A stretch of DNA of 64,000 nt, taken from assembly GCF_022814865.1 (NCBI RefSeq), contig NZ_JAKVRD010000007.1:1-64000 (forward strand), written 5' to 3'. The notes beneath the pieces were generated by a model. The model had not been told where the DNA came from. It saw only the letters and a list, made by a program, of their open reading frames with translations, and did not search any database. A program made the translations under genes and the position numbers. The DNA comes from Shimia aestuarii (GTDB lineage Bacteria; Pseudomonadota; Alphaproteobacteria; Rhodobacterales; Rhodobacteraceae). Within the stretch, counting starts at the first letter, position 1. Each line of letters opens with the position of its first letter. Below, one piece after another: positions 42,471 to 51,272 of this stretch.

Positions 42471-43953
42471 CTTTCCCTTCCGCTGTTTTCTTCGCCGACG
42501 CTCCGGCATTGCTGGTGAGCACGATGCTTCCTGAGCTTTCCCAAGTGCGCTCTTCCATGATTTCTTTCTCCACTGCCTCTGGATCGCCGCCGCTTTCCTT
42601 GATCACCTGTCGGCGGGACTTCTGGCCCGACCGCATGGCTGTCTCATTGGCCTTGTAGTCCTTGGTCGGATCGACCACCGGACGGACCGGCGGGGTCCAG
42701 TCGATCTCGTATTCCTCCGGCGAAATGTCGGCGACGTCTTCAACCGCCTCTTGCATCCAGAGACCGAGCCCATGGCAAATCTGTTCAATCATCAGATTTT
42801 GCTGCCAGTCTCTCACGTTGGGATCGGTGTCCATCCGCCCCATCCGCGCCGAGCTGTAGTTCACCCCGGTGTAGTCGCCCGTGTAGCCCTCGTATGTGAG
42901 GCCCACGCCGGCCGCGATCACCCGATCTGTGACCCGCATGAAAGTCTCATAGCCATCGACAGACGGGGGATCTGTGAAGTCCATCTCCTCATCGTTGCCA
43001 ATCTTCATCACCGAGCCTGACGACAACTCCCCGATATCGTCTTCCAGCTGACTACCATCCTCATGGCTTTTGAAGATCGCCGCGAACATCGATGCGATCT
43101 CTTGGCGTTTCACTTGCCCATCCTGGTACTTCTGTAACTCGTGCAAGAGCGTGATGATCGGCGCAAACCAGCTGACCCCTCGCTGCTGACCTGGGCGCGT
43201 TACGTCGAACGCATGGATCACATTCCGCGCGTCGATCCGCACCGAGCTTTGATATAGGTGTCTGCGGCTGCCCGGATGCGCTCGGTAGAGATGATAGGCG
43301 ACGCGCTTTCCGATCTTATTGAACTCGACACCTCGCACCGCGACATTGCCATTCGCCAGTTCGCCATCGATCCGCTCGTCGAGGTAGTCCGCCTCCAGGA
43401 TCTGCACCTGAAAATTCAGCGGGTGACCATCGGAAATCTTTCGATAACGGCGACGCAGAAGAACTTCGCCATCCGAGACAATGCTGCCGAAGGACAATCC
43501 TTGAATGCCTGCCAATCCGAGAAGCCCTTCCGCGTCGAAGTGACGTGCAAGGCTGTGAGAACGGATCAGACGCTCGACCCGCGCCTTGCGCTTCAGCGCC
43601 GCTTCATCCCCTCCTCCAAGCCACTTGATCGACGGTCGGATACCGCTGCCCACAACGGTGTTTCGCAATTGGCGTCGCAGTTTCACCGCGCGCGGGTTAT
43701 TGCGGATCATGTCCCGCGCGATGAAGCTCATCCGCGTGGCATCCGCACGCGAGGCCTCAACTGCATCTGCCCGATTGACCCGGAAGTCCTTGCCTCGCGC
43801 CGTGCGACCGGCTCCCTGGTAGTTACCCATTGTCGCCGAAAGCAAGCGGCGCTGCACCATTGCCTTTTCCCGCGAAAGAGCAATTGAGGGGGCCAGCGGC
43901 TCAATCATTTTCGTGAGAAGCCGCCCAAGGCGGCCTTCGTGAATCCTGCTCAA
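42451..43953 (-). CDS. Portal protein (lambda gpB family)
   Basis: The 500-residue protein matches lambda-type portals: DATRMSFIARDMIRNNPRAV, NTVVGSGIRPSIKW, VNYSSARMGRMDTDPNVRDW. It forms the dodecameric DNA entry ring. It starts with TTG at 43953, chosen because GGAGGTGATC is placed eight bases upstream. The stop overlaps the protease-capsid gene. Confidence 0.92.
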   Translation of the reverse strand: MSRIHEGRLGRLLTKMIEPLAPSIALSREKAMVQRRLLSATMGNYQGAGRTARGKDFRVNRADAVEASRADATRMSFIARDMIRNNPRAVKLRRQLRNTVVGSGIRPSIKWLGGGDEAALKRKARVERLIRSHSLARHFDAEGLLGLAGIQGLSFGSIVSDGEVLLRRRYRKISDGHPLNFQVQILEADYLDERIDGELANGNVAVRGVEFNKIGKRVAYHLYRAHPGSRRHLYQSSVRIDARNVIHAFDVTRPGQQRGVSWFAPIITLLHELQKYQDGQVKRQEIASMFAAIFKSHEDGSQLEDDIGELSSGSVMKIGNDEEMDFTDPPSVDGYETFMRVTDRVIAAGVGLTYEGYTGDYTGVNYSSARMGRMDTDPNVRDWQQNLMIEQICHGLGLWMQEAVEDVADISPEEYEIDWTPPVRPVVDPTKDYKANETAMRSGQKSRRQVIKESGGDPEAVEKEIMEERTWESSGSIVLTSNAGASAKKTAEGKDGNANG

Positions 43954-43957
43954 GAGA

Positions 43958-44158
43958 TCACCTCCAACCCGTCGAGGTCTGCGGCCGGATCACCCGGCTC
44001 GCGTTTGCCTGCCCAAGATCCTGCTTGATCCGGGATTCGAGGCGCATCATCTCGTCGAGGCTGCGAAACTCGACTTCCTCACCGTCCATCTTGAGACGTC
44101 GCGCGCCGCGCGCCATCGCCGACTGAAGCGCATCCAAGTCGCTTTGCGTGTAGGCCAT
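43958..44158 (-). CDS. gpW-like head-tail joining protein
   Basis: The 66 residues match gpW: AYTQSDLDALQSAMARGARR, EVEFRSLDEMMRLESRIKQD. gpW closes the portal after packaging and allows tail joining. The start at 44158 has GGGAGG upstream; the frame extends to 44215 without one. It lies between terminase and portal as in lambda, and its start overlaps the terminase 3' end. Confidence 0.85.
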   Translation of the reverse strand: MAYTQSDLDALQSAMARGARRLKMDGEEVEFRSLDEMMRLESRIKQDLGQANASRVIRPQTSTGWR

Positions 44159-44168
44159 GAGACCTCCC

Positions 44169-46271
44169 TCAGAAGAGTTTTTTCGGGATTCGCCGCGCAT
44201 GACGCGGACGTTCAATTTCTTGCGGCTCGGCCTCTGAACCGATCACATCGCGCGCCTCGAGAGAAACGGCATTTATGTTGTCAATTCCCGCCCTCGCCCA
44301 AGGCTGCGGCGAGGACCAATCGATCTTCTCCCCGCCAATCTGGATATGCAGGGCCCTTGCCTGCACCAAGTGGTCCAAGCTTTCGTTACGCACCATGCCG
44401 GCTCGCTTTTCCCAGCCCTTATCGGTGCGGCGCTCAGCCGTGAGCTGCAAAAGTTGAGGTTCCGGGAACCACTCTGGGATCAGGCATTGATTTTGCCCTG
44501 ACTCGACCATCAGCAGCGATGTTGCGACCGCATCCTTCAGGCGATCCGTCGCCATGTTCAGGATCTCTATGTCCTTCGCCACACGACGTCCCCGCACGGC
44601 CTTCGAGACACGCTCCGGAGCGCGAAGCCAGACACGGTCCTGATGACGGCCACCGTGGCCGCGCGTCAGATACCAAAGACGCGATTGCCCCGCTTTGCGG
44701 CGCCCACGATAGAAGGCGTAGGCATTCTCTGTTGTGGACCCGCCGCCATGCAAGTCGACCGCGATAGCCTTAGCTCGCAGCCCAATCGAAGCTCCTTCAA
44801 TCGGCCAGACCATGTTTGCCAGAGGCTCGAGCGCCGCCCAATCCTCGGCATGTTCGAAGGGTTTTACGGATCTGTCTCCTGCGTCCATAGGAGCACCCTC
44901 TGGCGGATCGATGATCTCGAAACGATCGATCATTTGATGCCGCCCATCTTCGCCCCAGGCGGTCGCGCCGACATCCCAGCTGGTGCCCTGCGTATCTACG
45001 GATACAGTGATGTATCTTGCCCATTCAGGTGCGACGCCCTTCGGTGTTTCGACCCCTTTTGCTTTGTCCTTCAACCCCTGAATCGTGATCTCGTTTTCAC
45101 TCGAGATGCTGCGCGGCAAGTATGGCTGCGCTTGTCCGGTATTCGCTGCAGTCTTCAGCGCCTCTTCATCACCCGTCCGCTCGAACTGTGCCCGCGCTTG
45201 CAACTCTTGCTCGACGAGCTCGGACCAGCTTGCGAAGGCCGCGGAGGCACCATCGAGCCAGTAGCTGAGCATATCTGTGCGCCGCACACGACCGCTCTCG
45301 ATCGTAGCAACCCCACCGTCCGAGGTCTCGTGGAACCACTCACCACCGTCATTGAGCTCGCGCTTTAGATGATGACCGAATAGGCCACCACAATGCGGGC
45401 ACGCCATCTCCGCAGCTTCTCCTGCCTCTGCAGGGTCGGCACTATCCGGCCAACGTAGGCGCTTGAAGCTCGGCTCAAAAAGCTCCTCGCAATGTGGACA
45501 GGGCCAATACCACCGCCCGCGCGTTCCCTCTGGGTAGAGCGAGAGCACGCCGTATTTGACTGGCGGACAATCATGAGGCGACTGTGGCCGCCAACTCTCA
45601 TCCGTGATCGGCGCGCCGGGGCTGGATTCAACAACCACCATACCGCGCGACCTGAACGTCCGGATCCGCGCACGCATCAGGCTATAGGCATCGCCCTCTC
45701 CCTCGATCGACGCCGGAAAGTGATCGTAATCGGTCCCGAGTACCAGCCGGATCGTAGCGCTCGAAAGCTTGGTGATCGTCGGCCAGTCGATCGTCATATG
45801 CGTCCCGCCGGTGAACAGCTTCTGATAGACTGTGTCCGCACCACGTCCCTTAGCCCGCCGGCTGTTGAGCTCAGGACTATTACGGATCATCGGCGAGAGC
45901 TTGTTTTGTTCAAACTCTTGCGCCGCGTCTCTCGTCATCTGATAGACTGCGATCCGGCCCGGGTTGGACGCGATCGTGTAGGCAGCCGCTGACATCAGCA
46001 TCATCGTCTTGCCGGATTGCGAAGGGCCACAGAACACAAGGCCTCGGTAGGCACGGCTCGCAATCATGTCTGTCGGCTCGACCATGTAAGGTGCAACATC
46101 CCGCCGGAACTGCTGCCACTGGTCTCCGACCTTGACCTTCATGTATTTCTCTGCGGCCTCGGTCACTGAAAGCGCTTCGGCCGGGCGCAAGGCTGGAAGG
46201 GCCTTCTTCAGTGCTACACGCGGATCTGTGTAAGGTGGCAATGGCTCAAAGCCCGGCTCCATCATCCCCAT
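44169..46271 (-). CDS. Terminase large subunit (GpA family)
   Basis: The 700-residue protein has the packaging ATPase with Walker A GPSQSGKT (near 84-91), Walker B-like MVVVESSPG, and a zinc-binding pair CPHC/CPHC (near 260-295). The nuclease half includes VSVDTQGTSWDVGATAWGED (acidic residue) and KAIAVDLHGGG. It packages and cuts concatemeric DNA, and is typical of phages with cohesive ends. The ATG at 46271 overlaps the small-subunit stop (TGATG). Confidence 0.93.
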   Translation of the reverse strand: MGMMEPGFEPLPPYTDPRVALKKALPALRPAEALSVTEAAEKYMKVKVGDQWQQFRRDVAPYMVEPTDMIASRAYRGLVFCGPSQSGKTMMLMSAAAYTIASNPGRIAVYQMTRDAAQEFEQNKLSPMIRNSPELNSRRAKGRGADTVYQKLFTGGTHMTIDWPTITKLSSATIRLVLGTDYDHFPASIEGEGDAYSLMRARIRTFRSRGMVVVESSPGAPITDESWRPQSPHDCPPVKYGVLSLYPEGTRGRWYWPCPHCEELFEPSFKRLRWPDSADPAEAGEAAEMACPHCGGLFGHHLKRELNDGGEWFHETSDGGVATIESGRVRRTDMLSYWLDGASAAFASWSELVEQELQARAQFERTGDEEALKTAANTGQAQPYLPRSISSENEITIQGLKDKAKGVETPKGVAPEWARYITVSVDTQGTSWDVGATAWGEDGRHQMIDRFEIIDPPEGAPMDAGDRSVKPFEHAEDWAALEPLANMVWPIEGASIGLRAKAIAVDLHGGGSTTENAYAFYRGRRKAGQSRLWYLTRGHGGRHQDRVWLRAPERVSKAVRGRRVAKDIEILNMATDRLKDAVATSLLMVESGQNQCLIPEWFPEPQLLQLTAERRTDKGWEKRAGMVRNESLDHLVQARALHIQIGGEKIDWSSPQPWARAGIDNINAVSLEARDVIGSEAEPQEIERPRHARRIPKKLF

Positions 46272-46960
46272 CAGATCAACAACCTCGAACCAATCTCAAC
46301 ATCTGCGAGGTCGCGCTCCTCAAGCTCCGCCTCTTCGATCTTCTGCGCGATCTCGGAGAGAATATCGGAGCCGATCCTTTGGGCCATCGCCACCTCTTCC
46401 GGCTTCAGGTCGAGCTCGCGCTCAAGCCGATCCGGCATTCCCTCGACACCGTTACGGACCGCGGCGAAAACACTCTCGAGCAGGTCGGTCATTTCGTCGA
46501 GTGGGACCAACTGCCTGCGCATCTGCGCCGCGCGCGAATGATGAAAGTCCGCTTCGGCGAGTGCCTTGCGTTCTTTTGCGCTCAAGACCTGCCCGTCCTG
46601 GTCAACGTCGAGGCCGAGGAACTGAGCCTGCATCCGCTCGATCTGCGTCTGTGCGTGACGGTCACGTTCTGCCGATGCAACGTCCCGGGCTTGCTTCCAA
46701 GCGAAGACGTGGCTTAGGCGCAGCACGTAGGACTTGCCCATGCCACCCTGCTCGACGACCGGGAAGGCCTCGACACCCGGCTCGCGTTGCCTGATCCACT
46801 TGCTCACGGTGTTTACGGAGACGTTGAGCGCCTGCGCTGCGCCTTCGATCGTCACGTCCGCATCTTCGACGCCATCGGGCAGCGGATATCGCTCGATCAT
46901 CTTGCGCATCGCGCCCGAGACTTCGACCTCCGCCAACTCGATGTTCGTCTGATCCGTCAT
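46271..46960 (-). CDS. Terminase small subunit (Nu1-like)
   Basis: The 229-residue product has an N-terminal winged-helix region (VTIEGAAQALNVSVNTVSKW) that would bind the packaging site, then a charged helical part (SAKERKALAEADFHHSRAAQ). The C-terminal part would contact the large subunit. The cos site would be expected nearby, perhaps in 46961-47068, where I see no gene, but I cannot locate it. Confidence 0.75.
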   Translation of the reverse strand: MTDQTNIELAEVEVSGAMRKMIERYPLPDGVEDADVTIEGAAQALNVSVNTVSKWIRQREPGVEAFPVVEQGGMGKSYVLRLSHVFAWKQARDVASAERDRHAQTQIERMQAQFLGLDVDQDGQVLSAKERKALAEADFHHSRAAQMRRQLVPLDEMTDLLESVFAAVRNGVEGMPDRLERELDLKPEEVAMAQRIGSDILSEIAQKIEEAELEERDLADVEIGSRLLI

Positions 46961-47068
46961 GACAACCCCAACAACAACCCCCTCTCACAGCTCAGAAAAA
47001 TCAAAAAACCCTCACAACCCGGGGTGCGAATTACCCGCGTGTCGCGTGCGCCCAGGAAGGACCCAAAG

Positions 47069-47740
47069 CTATCTCGCGGTCGCAAGCGCTGCTTTGAACC
47101 GGCGAGAGAAGTGCGCCGGAAACACATCGCGCGCGGTGCTTGCTGACCGCTTGTCGAGAACCAGCCGCTTTTGATAACGCGCCTTGTCCTCGAAAGAGAC
47201 GAGCAGCTGCGGCCCTTTCAATTTGCCCACATTCTTGTTCCCGACCTTGCCCTTGGCGAATACCGACTTAGTCCGGTACGCGCTCCGGCGTGGCCGTTTG
47301 TAGATGCCCGGCGCAAGATGGCGCGTTGCTTTGCTACCCTTCGAGGCGACAAAGACATCAGGCTTGGCGAGCAAACGTTGGACAGCGCCCTTCGGCATAT
47401 TGCCGTATTTGTTTTTCCTCTGCCCAACAGGCACCAAGATGGCGCGCCGCGCTGGCCTCCGAACGCCGCCCCTGACCTGTATCTTCAGGTATTCCGCCTG
47501 GATCGTCTTGAGCGTGACCGTCGCAACCTGCCTCCGCTTGGTTGCACGGATGCGCCGGGTCCCCCTTTTGGAGAAGGGCGTCGGGCGATCAAGCTGTCTC
47601 TCGATCTCTTCCTGCCAGACCTTATCGACATCCTCTGCTGTGTCATTGAGCGCCTGCGCTACCGCGAACGGCAGCTGCCGGGCTGCGAAATCCGTGAGGC
47701 TGCGTTCGAACTCGTCGATGTTGTCTTGAAACGAGATCAT
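47069..47740 (-). CDS. Phage minor tail protein (gpZ-like), uncertain
   Basis: The 223-residue product is very basic (RTRRIRATKRRQVATVTLKT, KRPRRSAYRTKSVFAKGKVG). Its N-terminal part (NIDEFERSLTDFAARQLPFA, VAQALNDTAEDVDKVWQEEI) resembles minor tail/tail completion proteins. Unusually it lies upstream of the terminase genes instead of near the tail terminator. The start at 47740 follows AAGGGCAGGGCA; a TTG at 47755 is also in frame. Confidence 0.55.
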   Translation of the reverse strand: MISFQDNIDEFERSLTDFAARQLPFAVAQALNDTAEDVDKVWQEEIERQLDRPTPFSKRGTRRIRATKRRQVATVTLKTIQAEYLKIQVRGGVRRPARRAILVPVGQRKNKYGNMPKGAVQRLLAKPDVFVASKGSKATRHLAPGIYKRPRRSAYRTKSVFAKGKVGNKNVGKLKGPQLLVSFEDKARYQKRLVLDKRSASTARDVFPAHFSRRFKAALATAR

Positions 47741-47797
47741 TGCCCTGCCCTTCAAGAACCAGCATCATCGGGCCGACTAAAAGATAGGAGACCAACC

Positions 47798-48181
47798 ATG
47801 CGCCCCATTGCACCACTCATCACGACGATCGCTCTCTGCGCCTGCATCGGTGGTGATCCCTTTTCTCAGATCGGCTATTTCAAAGACGACAACCGCAATC
47901 GCGTGTTCATGCTCTACGCCGAGAACCCGACCGAGGAGCAGGCCATCGAAGCCGCGAGGTCCTCCATGCACACCAGCGGGCGTTTCACGGTCACCTATAT
48001 CTTCGTCGGACGAAACAAACCTAAAGACATCGCCACGCTGGCCGACAACTATGTCGCGGCAAACGACGCCGTCTATGCCGCTGGCAAGAAATGGCGTTGG
48101 CGCTACATCGCATCGCCGAACGGAAAGACCATCCTGATCGACTGCTATACGAAATCGCCGGATCCAGATCACTGTAATTGA
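47798..48181 (+). CDS. Cargo lipoprotein transcribed against the late operon
   Basis: The 127-residue product starts with a short lipoprotein-like signal (MRPIAPLITTIALCACIGG), with lipidation probably at Cys in LCAC. The mature domain (FKDDNRNRVFMLYAENPTEE to WRYIASPNGKTILIDCYTKS) has two Cys that could form a disulphide. No family is recognised. TAGGAGA precedes the ATG. Its plus orientation inside a minus-strand operon is typical of lysogenic conversion (moron) genes, so it may be made in the lysogen. Confidence 0.7.
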   Translation: MRPIAPLITTIALCACIGGDPFSQIGYFKDDNRNRVFMLYAENPTEEQAIEAARSSMHTSGRFTVTYIFVGRNKPKDIATLADNYVAANDAVYAAGKKWRWRYIASPNGKTILIDCYTKSPDPDHCN

Positions 48182-48320
48182 GGCCAGCCGCCCCGCCGCT
48201 GCAGCTGGCCAATCACATCGCGCCAGTCGGCGGGCGCGCCCGAGGTAACCCTCAGAACCCGGCTTTCACCAGGCAAGTTGCATCTTCTCTACTCCAACGG
48301 GGGAAGCCCTAAACGAAGAA

Positions 48321-48348
48321 GCGCCCGAAGCGGGATTCGCTTGGGCGC
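48321..48348 (-). terminator. Strong hairpin between cargo lipoprotein and 243-aa gene
   Basis: GCGCCC-G-AAGCG (48321-48332) pairs with CGCTT-GGGCGC (48338-48348). On the minus strand it is followed by TTCTTCGTTT, so it may end transcription of the gene stopping at 48390. It could also shield the lipoprotein gene. The flanks 48182-48389 have no other gene. Confidence 0.55.
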
Positions 48349-48389
48349 AACTGTGACACCTGCTTTATGGCAAGAGGGGCAGAATTTCG

Positions 48390-49121
48390 TCAAGAACTTT
48401 TTTCTTGCCCTCGCGCCCATGGCCGCATCGGCGGCATCGCCTTGGTGACCTCGAAAGCGGTGAGCCCACCATAGATGCGGAAGGTATCGCGCAGCTCGAG
48501 CATCGCACCCCACCAGCCGAGATACTGACGACGCGCGGCGGCGATCTCGTCAGCTGACGGCCGCAGCCGCACCGGGCAATAGGCCACCGCATCATGCACG
48601 ATCGCGCCCTTGCGGTTGCGCCGCGCAACGGGCTGCCATCCAGTCGCGCCGAGATGCGCGGCATCCTCGGTCACCGCTCGCACACCGTGCTGATTTGATC
48701 GCGTCTCCAGTGGGACAATGCGCGGCTTCACATGCGCCATGCAATCGGGCACACCGCCGGCGCGGGCAAGTTCGGCAATCCAGATCGCCATGCGGCGACC
48801 ACCATGGCCCTCGGGAAGATTGGCGAGAGCATCAGCCACCTGGTCTGCATCTGGGTGCGGCTCCGAGCTACCGCCGCCTTCGATGCGGCAGCCCAAGCGC
48901 TCATGCTCGGCGATCAAAGCGCAAGACGAGCGCGTCTGCGCCTTCACGCCGCGGATCGAGTTGATCGGATCGAAGTTGAGCGACGCCTTCTCTCGCTGGA
49001 ACGCCCAGCCCACCAGCTCGAGGATCGAGACCTGCGTCTTCAAACCGCCTCGACCCGGACGGATTGCCGACCGCGCGACCATTGCGCCGGCCCCAACACT
49101 GCTTTCCATCGCAATTCCCAT
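48390..49121 (-). CDS. Hypothetical phage protein, possible late-gene regulator
   Basis: The 243-residue protein has a conserved-looking C-terminal helix (RRQYLGWWGAMLELRDTFRI). Position between the replication genes and the terminase is where antitermination (Q-like) or late regulators often lie, but I see no clear family match. AAGGAG seven bases upstream favours the ATG at 49121 over 49139. Past the stop, the -1 frame stays open for about 30 codons and includes KFCPSCHKAG, but the GAA AAA AGT junction is not a good slippery site. Confidence 0.55.
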   Translation of the reverse strand: MGIAMESSVGAGAMVARSAIRPGRGGLKTQVSILELVGWAFQREKASLNFDPINSIRGVKAQTRSSCALIAEHERLGCRIEGGGSSEPHPDADQVADALANLPEGHGGRRMAIWIAELARAGGVPDCMAHVKPRIVPLETRSNQHGVRAVTEDAAHLGATGWQPVARRNRKGAIVHDAVAYCPVRLRPSADEIAAARRQYLGWWGAMLELRDTFRIYGGLTAFEVTKAMPPMRPWARGQEKSS

Positions 49122-49424
49122 GCTTTTCTCCTTGCCCATCTTGCCCGTTACGATTTCGCGATGACCGTAACGCAGGTGTAACGCCAGCCGTTGCGCCTCA
49201 ACACACTGTTATTATTATATCTTTTTTGAAATAAAGAGTTATGTAACGGCGTAACGCTCATTTCTTAAATCCCCTTCACGCGCGCACAGCTACAGGGGGC
49301 GTCGCCAGAAGCGTAACACCGTAACTTTGAACACTTTTTTCTGATATTGCCTATCCAGATCAATCACTTACCCCCGCTACACCCATCGTTACACTTGCGT
49401 TACGCTGAGCCTCAAAGCGTAACG
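49122..49424. other. Candidate replication origin: GTAAC iterons and A/T-rich stretch
   Basis: In this non-coding gap the word GTAAC or its complement GTTAC occurs ten times, at 49147, 49167, 49178, 49243, 49251, 49313, 49321, 49388, 49399 and 49419. Most are extended to GTAACGC or its complement. An A/T-rich segment (TTATTATTATATCTTTTTTG and following, about 49209-49244) lies among them and resembles an unwinding element. The gap directly follows the helicase gene. Origin function is inferred; a promoter for the gene at 49121 must also lie here. Confidence 0.55.
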
Positions 49425-51272
49425 CTATATGTCATCCCCTTCCCTTCTCGCCCCTTCGGGCTCACTTTCTGCACCCGGAAGGAACCGCGCGGGAATGATG
49501 AGGCCGCGTCTGGGGCGCCCCTGGACGCGCACAGGCTTAGGAGAGGCCACAACCCCGTCCAATGTGTCGAGAGCGGCCCTGTGGCCACCCGCTCGCCAGC
49601 TCGATCCCGATAGAGCTCGGTCTAGAAGCGAGTTCTGTCCATTAGCGATAAACATCTCATGACGTCCTCGCGCTCCATCGAGCAGTCGTATCCCCAAGCG
49701 TCCCAAAAGGCGGTTGTCATAGACGTCGGAATCGCTCCCGCCTTCTTGCATGCGCTCTATGATCTCGGCCGCGGTAATTATGCCCCCGTGATCCTTGTGA
49801 AGGATGGCCGAGAAGATCATCCTGAGACAGCGCTCACCTTCGCTTTCCTCATCGGCCTCTCGCGCCTTATCGACGAGAGGCCGCGCAATAGCCGTTGCCC
49901 TCTCCATACGATCGACATCGGCGCAACCGGTATCCGGGTGAATGAGAGGATCCTCGAACAACATCAAATCCCAACCCGCAAGCACGGCGCCAACAGTATC
50001 GCCAACCCTTGGTGGAGCACCGAGACTCTGTACCAGGCTGTTATAGACGCGAAACGTGCGAGCCCACCTGGACGGTGCGAGATCGATCATGCGACGCCAG
50101 ATCTTGGCCCCAAGCTCTTCTGCATCACACTGAAGCTCTTCCAACCGCGCCGCCTGATCGCCTGGATTGTCCACCTCGCCGCGCTTCCCAAGCTTTAGGA
50201 CGATGAACCTCGTTCGATCAGCGCTGGTCATTGGCGCTGGGATCACGGATGCGAGAAATCCTGCCCCATACAGCTCAAACCTGACGCCGGAATGATCAGA
50301 CGTACCACGCTCAACCTGCGCTCCGACCTGATCCGACATGAGACGAAACAGAGCGATCACGTCGCTCACGGCGCCGCTCTCATCTGCTTCCGCTTCGTCG
50401 AATATCCGGGCGATCGCCATCCGGTTCGTCGTCTGACGGATCGCGGCGGCAGAGCTTGAGTTCTTCACGCCAGTCGACATGCCACCAAGAAGAGACGAGA
50501 CGATATGAGTCAGTGTAGTTTTGCCGGAACCTGGCCGACCCCGCACATACATATGCGTGCGCCAGACGGGGTACTGACCGAGAGCAGCTTGCCCTACCCA
50601 CCCCATGAGGACGTCTGCATCGATGTCGCTACCCCAAGACCAGAACCGAAAGAGCCGATCACGCACCCATCCCAAATCCGCAGCGCATGCTTTCTCATTC
50701 GATGGGACCGCGCGCGAAGGCACGGCCGGATAAAGCGCGCGCGAGATCATTCGCCCTCTTGCGTCCTCTTCGTCCGAGTGAAGAACCCTTTCTCCGAGGT
50801 GGACAACCGGCGTATCTGTCGCGCCCTTCCATGTCCCGAAATGCCGCATCGAGGTCGAAGGGTCATAGAGCGGCAACACACTACAGGCCTGCATGAGGCG
50901 ATCAGCAGCCTTCGCCGGATTGAAATCTTGATCGCGACGGCTTGCAGGCGGAGCAAGCTCACCCAAGTGTTCTAGCGGATCTTTGCACCCCGCTAGAAGG
51001 GAGACGAGGCTGCTCCTCTGCGCCAACGCGCCGGCGGTTAGTTCAGCAAGCTCGCCACGTGCGGTCAGAAACCGGAATTTACCGCCGGACATGCCGAGAG
51101 GCTGAACCGGGAACCCTCTCGGGAGCCCCGTGTCTGCGCTATCACTTCCGGCACCGCCATCATCCCCATCATCGATCATGTCGGGGCCGTCATCTTCTCC
51201 GACCGAGGCGTCTGGAGCGATGTCTTCGGCCGCATCGAATTTCGATCGAATTGCCTCTGTGCTATCTGTCAT
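49425..51272 (-). CDS. D5-like phage replication helicase/ATPase
   Basis: The 615-residue protein has a disordered acidic N terminus (DDGPDMIDDGDDGGAGSDSA). An ATPase domain follows with Walker A VRGRPGSGKTTLTH (near 270), a Walker B-like acidic strand ARIFDEAEADE, and ASVIPAPMTSADRTRF, which looks like sensor and Arg-finger region. It probably unwinds DNA with the primase encoded just upstream. The ATG at 51272 overlaps the primase stop by 11 bases and follows GGGGCAGG. Confidence 0.75.
   Translation of the reverse strand: MTDSTEAIRSKFDAAEDIAPDASVGEDDGPDMIDDGDDGGAGSDSADTGLPRGFPVQPLGMSGGKFRFLTARGELAELTAGALAQRSSLVSLLAGCKDPLEHLGELAPPASRRDQDFNPAKAADRLMQACSVLPLYDPSTSMRHFGTWKGATDTPVVHLGERVLHSDEEDARGRMISRALYPAVPSRAVPSNEKACAADLGWVRDRLFRFWSWGSDIDADVLMGWVGQAALGQYPVWRTHMYVRGRPGSGKTTLTHIVSSLLGGMSTGVKNSSSAAAIRQTTNRMAIARIFDEAEADESGAVSDVIALFRLMSDQVGAQVERGTSDHSGVRFELYGAGFLASVIPAPMTSADRTRFIVLKLGKRGEVDNPGDQAARLEELQCDAEELGAKIWRRMIDLAPSRWARTFRVYNSLVQSLGAPPRVGDTVGAVLAGWDLMLFEDPLIHPDTGCADVDRMERATAIARPLVDKAREADEESEGERCLRMIFSAILHKDHGGIITAAEIIERMQEGGSDSDVYDNRLLGRLGIRLLDGARGRHEMFIANGQNSLLDRALSGSSWRAGGHRAALDTLDGVVASPKPVRVQGRPRRGLIIPARFLPGAESEPEGARREGDDI

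Noticed and set aside
47171-48181. A 336-codon plus-strand gene ending at the cargo lipoprotein
   Set aside because: Its first two thirds are antisense to the gpZ-like gene. Only the part from the ATG at 47798, with its own ribosome binding site and signal peptide, looks coding.
48289-48513. Frameshift extension with KFCPSCHKAG after the 243-aa gene
   Set aside because: The -1 frame is open and looks slightly coding, but the GAA AAA AGT junction is not a standard slippery heptamer. Kept only as a remark.
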